The translations under genes and the position numbers were made by a program. From positions 4,777-68,776 of the forward strand of contig JAMOAW010000004.1 of the NCBI GenBank assembly GCA_039908535.1: DNA of 64,000 nt, read 5' to 3'. The notes beneath the pieces are model-generated. The model searched no databases and was not told the DNA's origin. It saw only the letters and a program-made list of their open reading frames with translations. The DNA is from JAMOAW01 sp039908535. Lineage in GTDB: Bacteria; Pseudomonadota; Magnetococcia; Magnetococcales; JADFZT01. This document shows positions 36,855 through 45,518 of this stretch, piece by piece. Numbering within the stretch: position 1 is the stretch's first letter; each line of letters opens with the position of its first letter.

Positions 36855-39736
36855 TGCAAGAAACCATTCGACAACGGCTTCTCGAATATAACCCTTTTGC
36901 CTCGACCGCCGCCGCAGATCCTTGGGAAGAGCGGCTTACCGATGTTCCTTCCATCAATCGCGCCTCTTTTGAAGGCGTAAACCGCCTTTTACATCAACTT
37001 GGCCAACATCCCAAAGAACCTTTGGCGGCCCTGGTGTTAGGCGAGGTTGGCAACGGCAAAACCCATCTGATGGCACGACTTAGACAATCGTGCCATCAGA
37101 CAACGCATCATTCTCCCTTTGCCTGGATATCCCCCCCAGAGAGCGGTCGCGAACCCTACCGTTATCTGCTCCGCGAAATTACCGATAGTCTGCTCCATAC
37201 GGTAAACGGTCTTACCGATTGGCAACGACTGGCCATAACGCTGATTGCCGAAAATCGCCATCCTAACGCAACTCCAACCGAAAACAAACAACAGGTGGAT
37301 AAGATTCAAAATCAAATCCATTCTGGACAAGCCCGCCCAAAACGGTGCTGGAAAAAGATGCAGGCTGGCCTTACCCGTTGGATGTCGCCTCAAGAGCGTG
37401 CTGTTGTGCAAATGATCGTCTGGATGATCGGTTCTCCCACTCTGCGCCGAACAGCCTCCGAATGGTTGCGTGGCGATATTGTCCATCCCAAACGACTCCC
37501 TTCCCCTTTCTCGCTCCACCAGGACCGCTCCGGGTTCACCTCTGAACAGATGGAAGAGGAGGCTCGGACCATTTTAATCTCGATTGGCCGAATAGTTAGC
37601 CGCTGTCACCTTCCGCTGCTGATCTGTTTCGACCGACTGGAAGAGCTGCGTACCCCTGCTCAAGATGTGGCGATGGATGTTATACTTACCTTTTTAGTCG
37701 ATCGCATGGATGGGGTCTTGCCGGTTTTTTTTGCCCGTGGCCAATTTTGGGAAGGGCTGCGTCTGCGTCTCAACGCCCAGACCGTCAGCCGTCTCGAAAG
37801 CAACCGTTTCGAGATGACGGGTTGCTCCCGATCCGAAGCCAATGAACTCATCTATTGTCGTTTGGCAACGCTCTTCAACCCAGAAGAGATAGCCAATCTT
37901 TTTTTTGATCCAAAAATATTATTGGATCGCCTCACCCCAGGGGGACAACACAGCCCCCGTATTGTCATCACCCTGGCCAATCGTCGCTTACAAGAACTGC
38001 TCAAACAGGCCCCACCACAGAATGAACCAACAGAAAAATTTTTATTCTCTGCATGGGAGCGGCTCACTCAAAATCGCCTCACCCGCAGAAAAGAAGAACC
38101 TCGCTCTCCCGAACGTTTACGACGCATGGCCCACCTGTTTTTGCTCGGGACTGCCCCCGCCAATGAGACCGACTCCTCCGAAGTGGAAACCCCCACAACC
38201 CTCTGGTTGATAGAGAGTGCTTTTCATCACCAAACCCTCCTCAAAGAACTTCGCAAAGGGGTACTCTGGTTAGAATCACATCCGGGTGCCACAGCCCTCT
38301 ATATCCGCGATGGCCGCGATGCCATTCCTAAAATGCCACGTTGGCCTCAGACCAATCACTTTTTGCAAGATTTTTTAAATAAGGGTGGCAAAGTGGTATC
38401 CCTCGGCTCGGAACACTTGGCCCGTTGTCTGGCCCTTGCGGATCTCTACGACGCCATACAATCTGGGGATTTTGAAACGAATGAAGGCCCCATCTCTTTA
38501 GAGACCTTTATCTCTTTTTTGCGCCAACATCTCTCCTGGGGAACCCAAGAGCCGCTTCCTACAGATTCCAAAAAAAATTCCCCAGAAAAAACGCCAAAAC
38601 CAGAGCATAAAAAAAAAAGAGAAAAAGAGTCCCCAGAAAAAGAAAATCCTGACATGGTGATGGATGAAGAGGCTGAAGAGGTTCAAGCCTGCCTGATGGC
38701 CACCTTACGGGAGTTGAAATTACAGGTCGAGTTAGCCAAATGTATCACTGGACCGCGTTTCATTCGGGTATGTGTACGTCCCCTACTGGAACTGGGTACA
38801 ACGGTAGCTAAGCTAAAAAAACACTCTGAAAATCTCCAAGTGGCCCTCAAGACAACCGTTGCCCCGCTCATCCGCAGTTACGCGGGTTGGGTCGGATTTG
38901 ACATTCCCCGCCGTCAACAGACCCCTTTGTTATTGATGGATCTTTGGCAAGCAGGAAATTCCAGCCGACCGGCTTCTCCTGTGGCCTTTCCTTTGGGTCT
39001 CTCTGTGGAAGGGCATGTGGTGTGGGTCGATTTGGCCACACCAGAGAGTAGCAGCGTTTTAATTGGCGGTAGCTCTGGCAGCGGAAAGACCATTTTTTTG
39101 CAAAGTGTTGCGGTAAGCTTGGCCCGCTTTAGCTCACCAAAAGAGCTCTGTTTATTATTGATCGATCCCAAACGGGTCGGATTTAGCCGTTTACAACATC
39201 TTCCACATCTGGCCGTGCCCGTCATTTTAGAGGCCGAGGAGGCTCAAATTCATCTTGATCAATTAGTGACAGAGATGGAAGCTCGTTATCGACTCTTCGC
39301 GACCGCAGGGGTTGAAGATATCCTTGCCTTCCAACAAAAAGGCCAACATCTTCCCCATTGGGTAATCTTAATTGATGAATTCGCCGATTTAATGATCTCC
39401 ACTTCAACCCAAAATTTTGGTGTTCGGGCACAACAAAAAACATTAGAGGGAACCATTCAGCGTTTATGTCAAAAGGGTCGTGCCGCTGGAGTCCATTTAC
39501 TCCTGGCCACCCAAAGACCCGATGCCAACGTCATCACCCCCCTCATCAAAGCCAACCTGCAACTCAAAGTTGCCTTTAAAGTCACTACCGAACGCAACAG
39601 CCGCATTATCCTAGACGAAAGCGGGGCCGAACATCTGCTAGGGGGAGGTGATATGTTGGTCGGTGGCAGTTTGCCAGAACAAAGGATTCAAGGGGCCTTA
39701 TTAAGTGCCGATGAAATTGCGCTGGCATCCACCTAA
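36851..39736 (+). CDS. AAA ATPase fused to FtsK/HerA-type DNA translocase
   Basis: A 961-residue protein. The N-terminal ATPase has Walker A LGEVGNGKTHL (about 63-73) and a Walker B-like LLICFDRLEEL (about 253-263), as in AAA/Orc/STAND-type ATPases. A long middle region follows with a charged linker (about 570-600). The C-terminal motor is FtsK/SpoIIIE-like: GGSSGSGKTIFL (about 737-748), IDPKRVGF, VILIDEFADL (about 837) and LLLATQRPDANVITPLIKAN, then ending near LGGGDMLVGG. There is no transmembrane N-terminus and no gamma domain, so it is not housekeeping FtsK. The start is the ATG at 36851, overlapping the wHTH gene (ATGA). It most likely moves or clears DNA; its biological role is unknown. 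Confidence 0.85.
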   Translation: MMQETIRQRLLEYNPFASTAAADPWEERLTDVPSINRASFEGVNRLLHQLGQHPKEPLAALVLGEVGNGKTHLMARLRQSCHQTTHHSPFAWISPPESGREPYRYLLREITDSLLHTVNGLTDWQRLAITLIAENRHPNATPTENKQQVDKIQNQIHSGQARPKRCWKKMQAGLTRWMSPQERAVVQMIVWMIGSPTLRRTASEWLRGDIVHPKRLPSPFSLHQDRSGFTSEQMEEEARTILISIGRIVSRCHLPLLICFDRLEELRTPAQDVAMDVILTFLVDRMDGVLPVFFARGQFWEGLRLRLNAQTVSRLESNRFEMTGCSRSEANELIYCRLATLFNPEEIANLFFDPKILLDRLTPGGQHSPRIVITLANRRLQELLKQAPPQNEPTEKFLFSAWERLTQNRLTRRKEEPRSPERLRRMAHLFLLGTAPANETDSSEVETPTTLWLIESAFHHQTLLKELRKGVLWLESHPGATALYIRDGRDAIPKMPRWPQTNHFLQDFLNKGGKVVSLGSEHLARCLALADLYDAIQSGDFETNEGPISLETFISFLRQHLSWGTQEPLPTDSKKNSPEKTPKPEHKKKREKESPEKENPDMVMDEEAEEVQACLMATLRELKLQVELAKCITGPRFIRVCVRPLLELGTTVAKLKKHSENLQVALKTTVAPLIRSYAGWVGFDIPRRQQTPLLLMDLWQAGNSSRPASPVAFPLGLSVEGHVVWVDLATPESSSVLIGGSSGSGKTIFLQSVAVSLARFSSPKELCLLLIDPKRVGFSRLQHLPHLAVPVILEAEEAQIHLDQLVTEMEARYRLFATAGVEDILAFQQKGQHLPHWVILIDEFADLMISTSTQNFGVRAQQKTLEGTIQRLCQKGRAAGVHLLLATQRPDANVITPLIKANLQLKVAFKVTTERNSRIILDESGAEHLLGGGDMLVGGSLPEQRIQGALLSADEIALAST

Positions 39737-39787
39737 CCAAACAGACTAACCTTGCTTCTTGATCCTTTTTTAAAGCTGAAGTAATAA

Positions 39788-40861
39788 CTAAAAAACTTTC
39801 TCATACCAGTTCCGCGTGCGTTGGGTGATCTTTACCACCGACAACATCACTGGCACCTCCACCAGCACACCGACCACCGTGGCCAGGGCCGCGCCGGACT
39901 CGAATCCGAACAATCCAATAGCTGTGGCCACCGCCAATTCGAAAAAATTGCTGGCACCGATTAGGGCAGACGGAGCCGCCACACAGTGGACCACACGCAA
40001 CTGTCTGGAGAGCAAATAAGCCAGACCCGCATTAAAATAAACCTGGATCAGGATCGGCACGGCCAACAATCCAATAACCAGGGGTTGAGCCAGAATCTGT
40101 TCGCCCTGAAAGGCAAAAAGCAACACCAAGGTGGCGAGCAACGCCGTCAGGGAGAGGGGGTGCAACCGGGTCAACAACGCGTTAAGGGCGGTTTGACCGC
40201 CAGTAACCAGCAAACGCATACGCCACACTTGGGCCACGATCACCGGCACCACGATGAACAACACCACGGAAAAAATCAGCGTCTCCCATGGTACGGCAAT
40301 ATGAGACAAGCCCAGCAGAAATCCTACAATGGGAGCAAAGGCGACAATCATGATCAGATCATTGAGGGCCACCTGACTTAAAGTGAAAAGAGGTTCCCCA
40401 TCAGAAAGCTGACTCCAGACAAAGACCATGGCTGTACAAGGTGCCGCCGCCAAAATGATCAGACCGGCGATGTAAGAGTCGATCTGATCGACTGGCAACC
40501 ACTGATGAAAAAAATGTCGGATGAAAAGCCAACCCAACAGGGCCATGGAAAAGGGCTTGACACCCCAATTGATGAACAGGGTAACCCCGATTCCTTTCCA
40601 GTGCGTCCGCACTTGTGAGAGCGACCCGAAGTCGATTTTGAGCAGCATGGGTATGATCATCAACCAGATGAGTAGAGCCACAGGCAGGTTGACGCGGGCG
40701 ATCTCCATCCGTCCGATGGCTTGAAAAGGCTCAGGCACCGCATGGCCCAACAAAATGCCGACGCCAATGCACAGTATCACCCAAATAGACAGATGACGCT
40801 CAAAAAATCCCAAAGAGACACCCGCATTTTGACAGGCGGTGACTGTACATTGTTGGCTCAT
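39788..40861 (-). CDS. ACR3-family arsenite efflux pump
   Basis: A 357-residue membrane protein with about ten hydrophobic segments. ACR3 hallmarks are NLPVALLIWLMIIPMLLKID and APCTAMVFVWS with the conserved Cys, plus GASNFFELAVA. It exports arsenite (or antimonite) across the inner membrane. The ATG at 40861 has GAGGAG eight bases upstream; the longer frame to 40933 runs into repeat sequence and is rejected. It is transcribed from the arsR side, but a dispersed hairpin element lies between arsR and this gene. No arsC is seen nearby. Confidence 0.93.
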   Translation of the reverse strand: MSQQCTVTACQNAGVSLGFFERHLSIWVILCIGVGILLGHAVPEPFQAIGRMEIARVNLPVALLIWLMIIPMLLKIDFGSLSQVRTHWKGIGVTLFINWGVKPFSMALLGWLFIRHFFHQWLPVDQIDSYIAGLIILAAAPCTAMVFVWSQLSDGEPLFTLSQVALNDLIMIVAFAPIVGFLLGLSHIAVPWETLIFSVVLFIVVPVIVAQVWRMRLLVTGGQTALNALLTRLHPLSLTALLATLVLLFAFQGEQILAQPLVIGLLAVPILIQVYFNAGLAYLLSRQLRVVHCVAAPSALIGASNFFELAVATAIGLFGFESGAALATVVGVLVEVPVMLSVVKITQRTRNWYEKVF

Positions 40862-40900
40862 GAATAGACTCCTCACATACGTTAGTAACAAGACACCAGA

Positions 40901-41044
40901 ACATGATGCCCTGCGGGCAAAAAAAAAAATCAAAGGCCAACCCCTGGGGGATGAATCCCACGACCCCCTCTTTTTTTTAAGACTTAAAAAAAAAGAGGGG
41001 GGGATTGGGAAAAAAATTAAAGGCCAAACTCTGGGAGATGAATC
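40901..41044 (-). repeat. dispersed G/C-hairpin element inside the ars locus
   Basis: Inverted copy: ACATGATGCCCTGCGGGC at the plus-strand left end, then two similar halves with AAAGGCCAA...CTGGGGGATGAATCCCAC and a C5T8/A9G7 stem. It sits between arsR and the ACR3 gene and may weaken read-through between them. Confidence 0.8.
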
Positions 41045-41086
41045 TTATAAGAATGCCTCCAAGGATGCCAACGCTCATACCAGTCA

Positions 41087-41446
41087 TCACAGCGAAGTGC
41101 CAATGCACCGTCCCGGTCGGTCCGGCATGCTTAGCAAGCGCTCCCGATCCTCTTTGTAAATCTCCACTCCTTCAAGACCCTGGGCAACTGCCTGAATCAG
41201 CATCTTGGCCCATGGTGACAAATCTGGATGCAGTCTGTAATATACCCACTGTCCAACTCGACGGTCCTGCATCACATAATTTTCGCGCAACGTCCCAAGA
41301 TGACGAGAAATTTTTGGTTGCATTTCACCCAAAGCATAGCCGAACTCGCAAACGCACAATTCTGTCTCCACCATCAACAGCAGCATCACACACCGCAGTC
41401 GGGTTTCGTCCACCAAGGATTTCATCAGGATTTCGGGAGTCAACAT
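41087..41446 (-). CDS. arsR: ArsR-family arsenic-responsive repressor
   Basis: A 119-residue winged-helix repressor. The metal-binding motif ELCVCEF matches the ArsR ELCVCDL type, with the two Cys in the first DNA-binding helix, and PKISRHLGTLRE is the recognition helix. It should release DNA on binding arsenite, derepressing itself and the downstream pump. The ATG at 41446 follows TATGAGGTGCTT; the longer frame to 41521 includes non-coding-like residues. The protein ends in PDRPGRCIGTSL. Confidence 0.92.
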   Translation of the reverse strand: MLTPEILMKSLVDETRLRCVMLLLMVETELCVCEFGYALGEMQPKISRHLGTLRENYVMQDRRVGQWVYYRLHPDLSPWAKMLIQAVAQGLEGVEIYKEDRERLLSMPDRPGRCIGTSL

Positions 41447-41540
41447 AAGCACCTCATATCTGTTTATTGATATATATACAAATCCGAATATGCTGTCAAT
41501 CGCATTTTTACCATTTACCAATTTGCGTTCAATAAAAGTC

Positions 41541-41630
41541 TTATTGGAGGGGGCCGGGGAGCGTCACGCTCCCCGGCGGAGGTTTGGAGGCAGAGCCTCC
41601 AAGGTCTTGCTTTTGCTTTTAATTTTTTGC
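41541..41630 (-). repeat. dispersed G/C-hairpin element, variant copy
   Basis: Two hairpins, GCCGGGGAGCGT/ACGCTCCCCGGC and TTGGAGGC/GCCTCCAA, then CAAGGTCTTG, the inverse of the family's CAAGACCTTG. It is a divergent member, since the stems differ in sequence but not in layout. Confidence 0.75.
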
Positions 41631-41775
41631 TATAAGGCGACGATAAGCACACGATGCGCGAGACAAGATTTAATTTTACCTATTTGATTGTAAATTGGTA
41701 TAAACCTGTGAACCATCACATCATTATGATTATTTTCATCATACTACTCCCATAATGTTGTCTATGGAAACATAT

Positions 41776-41940
41776 TTATGTATCGGAAAAACAAAAATCA
41801 AGACCTTGGGGGGCGGAGAACCGCCCCCCAATCCCCCCCCCTTTTCTTTTAATTCTTAAAAAAAAGAGGGGGTTTGGGGGATTCATCCCCCAAGGTTTTG
41901 CCTTTGATTTTGATTTTTTGCCCGCAGGGCATCATGTTCA
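41776..41940 (+). repeat. dispersed G/C-hairpin element, best full-length copy
   Basis: Serves as the reference copy, about 165 bases. The order is TATCGGAAAAA, ATCAAGACCTTGG, hairpin GGGGCGG/CCGCCCC, C-run plus TTTT paired with A8 plus G5, hairpin GGGGGATTCATCCCCC, CAAGGTTTTG (pairing with CAAGACCTTG to close the outer stem), ATTTTTTGCCC and GCAGGGCATCATG. No protein is encoded. Confidence 0.88.
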
Positions 41941-42123
41941 AAGATAAAAAAATATCGTATATGATGATGTTTGGGCAGTAGGTCAGATTGTCAGACGTTG
42001 AAAAACTTTGCCAAGGCTCGGTCTAGAGTCCGTCAAGCTGACACTACTACTCTTTTTTTGTCATGTGACAAGCCCAGCAAAAAACTTAAACTTAAACTTA
42101 AACATCAACATTTATTTTAACCA

Positions 42124-42747
42124 TTACAATCCCTGCGTTTTTTTGGCCAATCGTAATCTTTTTCTTTCAAGATGACGACGTAAAAAACGCAAAGTTAACA
42201 CATATCCCAGCCATCCGCTAAGCAAAGCCCAGGGGATACACCCCAACATCAAAGGCCAACCATACTGGATCATCAGATCGATAAACCAATCCCAGGAGGC
42301 CTCAAAATGCATAAAGCTACCGTTGGCGGCCTCCATATTAGAGGATATTTGCGCGGCAGAGAGACCGGATAATCTTTCCCATATCTCAATCATCTCCCGT
42401 CCCGTTACCAGAAAAAGATAATAAACGGGAGGGACGGTTCCAACATTGGTCACAAAAGTCCAGGCACAAGCCACCGTCGGATTAAAATCCCATTTATGGC
42501 TGATAAAACGAACCGCACCCCAAACCGCCATCACCATACTGATTTGAAATCCCACAGTGGGCGTCATAGCAATAATAAGACCAACAGCCGATCCCCATGC
42601 CGTATATTCTGGAGGATGATGACCAATCAACATAGGACGTATTAAATGCTTTTTAGTCTGCACAACCGACCAACGCCACCACCACCCTAAACCAGAACTG
42701 GTCGAGGAATTTCTTTTAACCAAAGATGGATCTTGTGTCCCGTTCAT
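42124..42747 (-). CDS. DUF2062-family membrane protein
   Basis: A 207-residue protein with three to four hydrophobic segments. The motif region AVGLIIAMTPTVGFQ followed by NPTVACAWTFVTNVGTVPPVYY is typical of DUF2062, a family of inner-membrane proteins of unknown function. A good ribosome binding site (TTAGGAACATAA) precedes the ATG. It is the next gene after thioredoxin on the same strand, about 110 bases downstream, and may be a separate unit. Confidence 0.85.
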   Translation of the reverse strand: MNGTQDPSLVKRNSSTSSGLGWWWRWSVVQTKKHLIRPMLIGHHPPEYTAWGSAVGLIIAMTPTVGFQISMVMAVWGAVRFISHKWDFNPTVACAWTFVTNVGTVPPVYYLFLVTGREMIEIWERLSGLSAAQISSNMEAANGSFMHFEASWDWFIDLMIQYGWPLMLGCIPWALLSGWLGYVLTLRFLRRHLERKRLRLAKKTQGL

Positions 42748-42856
42748 TTATGTTCCTAACTTTGGGCTAAAAACGACGATAAAGAAAACCTGAAAGAGTC
42801 ATTGTAAACTGATCATATAGAATTATATACACCGCACTCGAAAAACAGAAGATCTT

Positions 42857-43228
42857 CTAATCATGACCATTGCTTCTCTTTTTAATCGATTTTCTGACCT
42901 CTTCCATATCCAATTCCTGCGCATTTTTGATCAGTTCCTTTAACTCTTTTTCAGGTAACATACCCGCTTGTGAAAATAAAATGATCTTCTCTCTGAAAAT
43001 CATCAGTGTTGGGATAGAACGAATTTGGAAATCCTCCGCCAATTCCCGCTCCTGATCGGTCTCTACCTTGCCAAAAACCACATCGGGAAATAGTTCGGAA
43101 ACTTTTTCATAAATGGGTGCAAAAGATTTGCACGGACCACACCACCCGGCCCAAAAATCAATGATGACAATATCATTTTCCAGAACAGTCTGTTCAAAGT
43201 TATCACGGGTTAACTCAACGGTTGCCAT
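42857..43228 (-). CDS. thioredoxin-like protein
   Basis: A 123-residue thioredoxin with DFWAGWCGPCKSFAPI as the redox centre and SIPTLMIF with the cis-Pro. It reduces protein disulfides in the cytoplasm, since no signal peptide is seen. The ATG at 43228 has GGAG seven bases upstream; the longer frame to 43351 overlaps the end of lpxB and is rejected. It follows lpxB by 13 bases, so it is the last gene of the long envelope operon. The C-terminus (MEEVRKSIKKRSNGHD) is a little longer than in E. coli TrxA. Confidence 0.92.
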   Translation of the reverse strand: MATVELTRDNFEQTVLENDIVIIDFWAGWCGPCKSFAPIYEKVSELFPDVVFGKVETDQERELAEDFQIRSIPTLMIFREKIILFSQAGMLPEKELKELIKNAQELDMEEVRKSIKKRSNGHD

Positions 43229-43241
43229 TCCTTGTCTCCAT

Positions 43242-44363
43242 TTAAATGTTGTGGGTCCCTTGCAAAAATTGAGAGACGATCTCCACCGCTCCCCTCTCCT
43301 GACTGGACAATAGTGTACGAATTTCTTGATATCCTGAACGTATGCGAGCAATTTGTTCCGAATCGGTCAAAAGGGTAAAAAGGTCATCGGCCAAAAGATC
43401 AGGATTGGCCATTTTTTGAATACGCTCCTTGACCAACTCCCGTTGCACCACCAAATTTGCAAGGGAGATAAACGGCACCTGTATGACGCGCCGTCCGATC
43501 TCATACGTAAAAAAATTAACACGATAAATGACCACCATGGGTGCATCCAACAACGCGGCTTCCAATGTGGCCGTACCTGACGCAACCAACGCCGCATCCG
43601 AAGCCGCCAACAACTCCTGCGTCATCCCTTGGCGTATCGGCCAGGGAAAATTTTCCACCTCTTCCAAAGAGAGATTCTCTGCCAAGGCCAATATAAATTG
43701 AACTTTCGATAACCTCTGAGCCAATTGATGACACGTCGAAACCATCACCTCTAAATGACGTTGCAACTCTCCAGATCGACTCCCAGGCAAAAGAACAACC
43801 AATTTATCCTGATTGGATAACTCCAATTGTTTCCGAAAATCAAGCCGTTTTGCCAGCTTCGATCGCGTTTTCTCTACCAAAGGATGCCCAACAAAAGTCA
43901 CTGGCAGACCCGTTGGTTGAAAATAAATCGGCTCAAAAGGAAAAAGGACCAACAAATGGTCCACAAGTGAGGCAATCCGCTGTACCCGTCCCCGACGCCA
44001 CGCCCATACCTGTGGACAAACATAGTGGATCACCGGAATATGTAACGCTTTCGCCCGTTTGGCCAACATAAAATTAAAATCTGGTAAATCAATGGTGATC
44101 AAAAGATCTGGCCGTTCGGCCGTCAATAAATGGGTTAAATAACGAAACACCCGTCGCAAACGGGGTAAACGATGCACCACTTCGACTATCCCGATGACAG
44201 AAAGATCGTTGATCCCAAATGGCCCCAACAATCCTTGCTCAGCCAAACGTGGCCCACCCACACCACATACCTGAATTTGAGGAAAATGTTCTTTCAGCCC
44301 TGCCAACAAATCCCCGCCCAATAGATCCCCTGAGGCCTCTCCGGCCACGATCATCAGGCGCAT
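43242..44363 (-). CDS. lpxB: lipid-A-disaccharide synthase
   Basis: A 373-residue GT19 glycosyltransferase that joins UDP-2,3-diacylglucosamine and lipid X to make the lipid A disaccharide. It shows IVAGEASGDLLG at the N-terminus, VCPQVWAWRRGRV, VVLLPGSRSGE and ALVASGTATLEAAL. The length is normal. It is separated from lpxI by about 100 bases that hold a short copy of the hairpin element. It acts after LpxI in the pathway, matching the gene order. Confidence 0.95.
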   Translation of the reverse strand: MRLMIVAGEASGDLLGGDLLAGLKEHFPQIQVCGVGGPRLAEQGLLGPFGINDLSVIGIVEVVHRLPRLRRVFRYLTHLLTAERPDLLITIDLPDFNFMLAKRAKALHIPVIHYVCPQVWAWRRGRVQRIASLVDHLLVLFPFEPIYFQPTGLPVTFVGHPLVEKTRSKLAKRLDFRKQLELSNQDKLVVLLPGSRSGELQRHLEVMVSTCHQLAQRLSKVQFILALAENLSLEEVENFPWPIRQGMTQELLAASDAALVASGTATLEAALLDAPMVVIYRVNFFTYEIGRRVIQVPFISLANLVVQRELVKERIQKMANPDLLADDLFTLLTDSEQIARIRSGYQEIRTLLSSQERGAVEIVSQFLQGTHNI

Positions 44364-44387
44364 TTTATGAACGTCTGGATTGGATTG

Positions 44388-44448
44388 AAAAGCAAAGTCA
44401 AAACCCTGGGGGCACCCCCCCAGACCCCTTTTTTTTTAAATTCTTTAA
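44388..44448 (+). repeat. dispersed element, short copy between lpxI and lpxB
   Basis: AAAGCAAAGTCAAAACC, hairpin CTGGGGG/CCCCCCCAG, then a T9 run. On the plus strand the T run follows the hairpin, so it could be a terminator for plus-strand transcription. It shares the AAAGCAAAGTC unit with the array at 52737-53066. Confidence 0.75.
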
Positions 44449-44463
44449 GATCAAATATCACAG

Positions 44464-45363
44464 CTAAGAATCCATAGCAAGATAGCCATGATCGACATCC
44501 TCTTGCCGAAGGGCAAGCAGCACCAATCCACTCTCATCCACCGCTTTAAATGTCACCTCAGGATCCAGAATGATCACCCCACCGGCTTCGATAACCAAAA
44601 GCCCAATCCCGGCCCGATGCAAATTTTCAATGGTTTGTGGACCGATGGTCGGTAAATCTAAACGCAAATCTTGTTGTGGTTTCACAACCTTTACCAATGC
44701 CCCTAACCCCTTGCCCCGCCGCCCTCCAAAGGCCAATGCCCCTGCCCGTTGAATCATGGCATCGGTCCCCTCCATCGCCTCCACCGCCACCACGACTTTC
44801 TCTTTGACAACCACCCCTTGACCAATATCCAAACGACCAAGTTCCTTGGCAATAGACCATCCAAAACGGATATCTTCCCATTGCAATGGAGTGGGAGATC
44901 GACGACTCAATTGGCCAACAGGGGCCAATAATTCGGGTAGATATTCGGTAATCCCCCGTACTAGAAAACCTTTTTGTTGTAACTGGTCCGCAATCCCCCG
45001 CAGCAACATATCATCTTGCAAATGGCGTAATCGAAACACCATTTGTAACGCCAGCATATCTGGACGAATATGCCAAATTCGCGCCTTACGGATGCCACCC
45101 ACCAAAACCACATCCCGAACACCAAAACCCGCCAGATAAGTCAATACCCGCTTAAATTGCCCCAAACGCACCCAATGGATATCCTCTACCCAATCGGCCA
45201 ACGTTGGATCGGTTTCATCCAAATGAGCCACAGCAACCACACGACCTCGCATGTGTTCAGATTGAGCAAATATCAAGGGCAGACGACCACTACCGGCGAT
45301 CAAACCCACGCGAGAATTGGCACTTTGAAAATTTATTTTGGATGAATCTGTTGAGGATATCAC
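44464..45363 (-). CDS. lpxI: UDP-2,3-diacylglucosamine pyrophosphatase LpxI
   Basis: A 299-residue protein of the LpxI (formerly DUF1009) family, which replaces LpxH in many alpha- and deltaproteobacteria. Motifs seen are GLIAGSGRLPL, VGGIRKARIW, DDMLLRGIADQL, AMEGTDAMIQRAG and DLPTIGPQTIENLHRAG. It cleaves UDP-2,3-diacylglucosamine to lipid X and UMP. The start is a GTG with AGGTAAGC upstream. It lies between lpxA and lpxB in the same operon, as expected. Confidence 0.93.
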   Translation of the reverse strand: MISSTDSSKINFQSANSRVGLIAGSGRLPLIFAQSEHMRGRVVAVAHLDETDPTLADWVEDIHWVRLGQFKRVLTYLAGFGVRDVVLVGGIRKARIWHIRPDMLALQMVFRLRHLQDDMLLRGIADQLQQKGFLVRGITEYLPELLAPVGQLSRRSPTPLQWEDIRFGWSIAKELGRLDIGQGVVVKEKVVVAVEAMEGTDAMIQRAGALAFGGRRGKGLGALVKVVKPQQDLRLDLPTIGPQTIENLHRAGIGLLVIEAGGVIILDPEVTFKAVDESGLVLLALRQEDVDHGYLAMDS

Positions 45364-45392
45364 AAAAGCTTACCTATACAGAACATGGCATC

Positions 45393-45500
45393 AAGAAAAA
45401 TCTTGAAAAAGGGAATCTGAATCCCCCTATTTTTTGTAGAAAATAAAATTGAGGTCAAAATCAAAAAAAAAGTAGGGCAATCACCCAGCCCCCTTTAATT
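45393..45500. repeat. degenerate dispersed element between lpxA and lpxI
   Basis: Repeat-like segments (AAGGGAATCTGAATCCCCC, GGTCAAAATCAAAAA and GGGCAATCACCCAGCCCCC) with weak versions of the family's stems. The similarity is partial, so this is a tentative member. Confidence 0.4.
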
Positions 45501-45518
45501 TAATACATCAAAAAAAAA

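Larger units (their letters stand above)
41447..42123. other. 677-base intergenic region with two repeat copies
   Basis: Between arsR and the DUF2062 gene. The first 90 bases should hold the arsR promoter; TTGATATATATACAAATCCG (about 41465-41484) has dyad character (TTGATATATATACAA) and could be the ArsR operator. A hairpin element occupies 41541-41630 and a full copy 41776-41940. The remainder (41640-41770 and 41945-42120) shows no gene; a triple AAACTT-like repeat lies at about 42080-42105. Confidence 0.6.

Noticed and set aside
40839..41159. Plus-strand open frame across the repeat in the ars locus
   Set aside because: It crosses a repeat element and lies antisense to the pump and arsR genes with no coding signature.
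41945..42123. Possible small RNA gene before DUF2062
   Set aside because: No stable stem with a terminator and no promoter pair could be seen.
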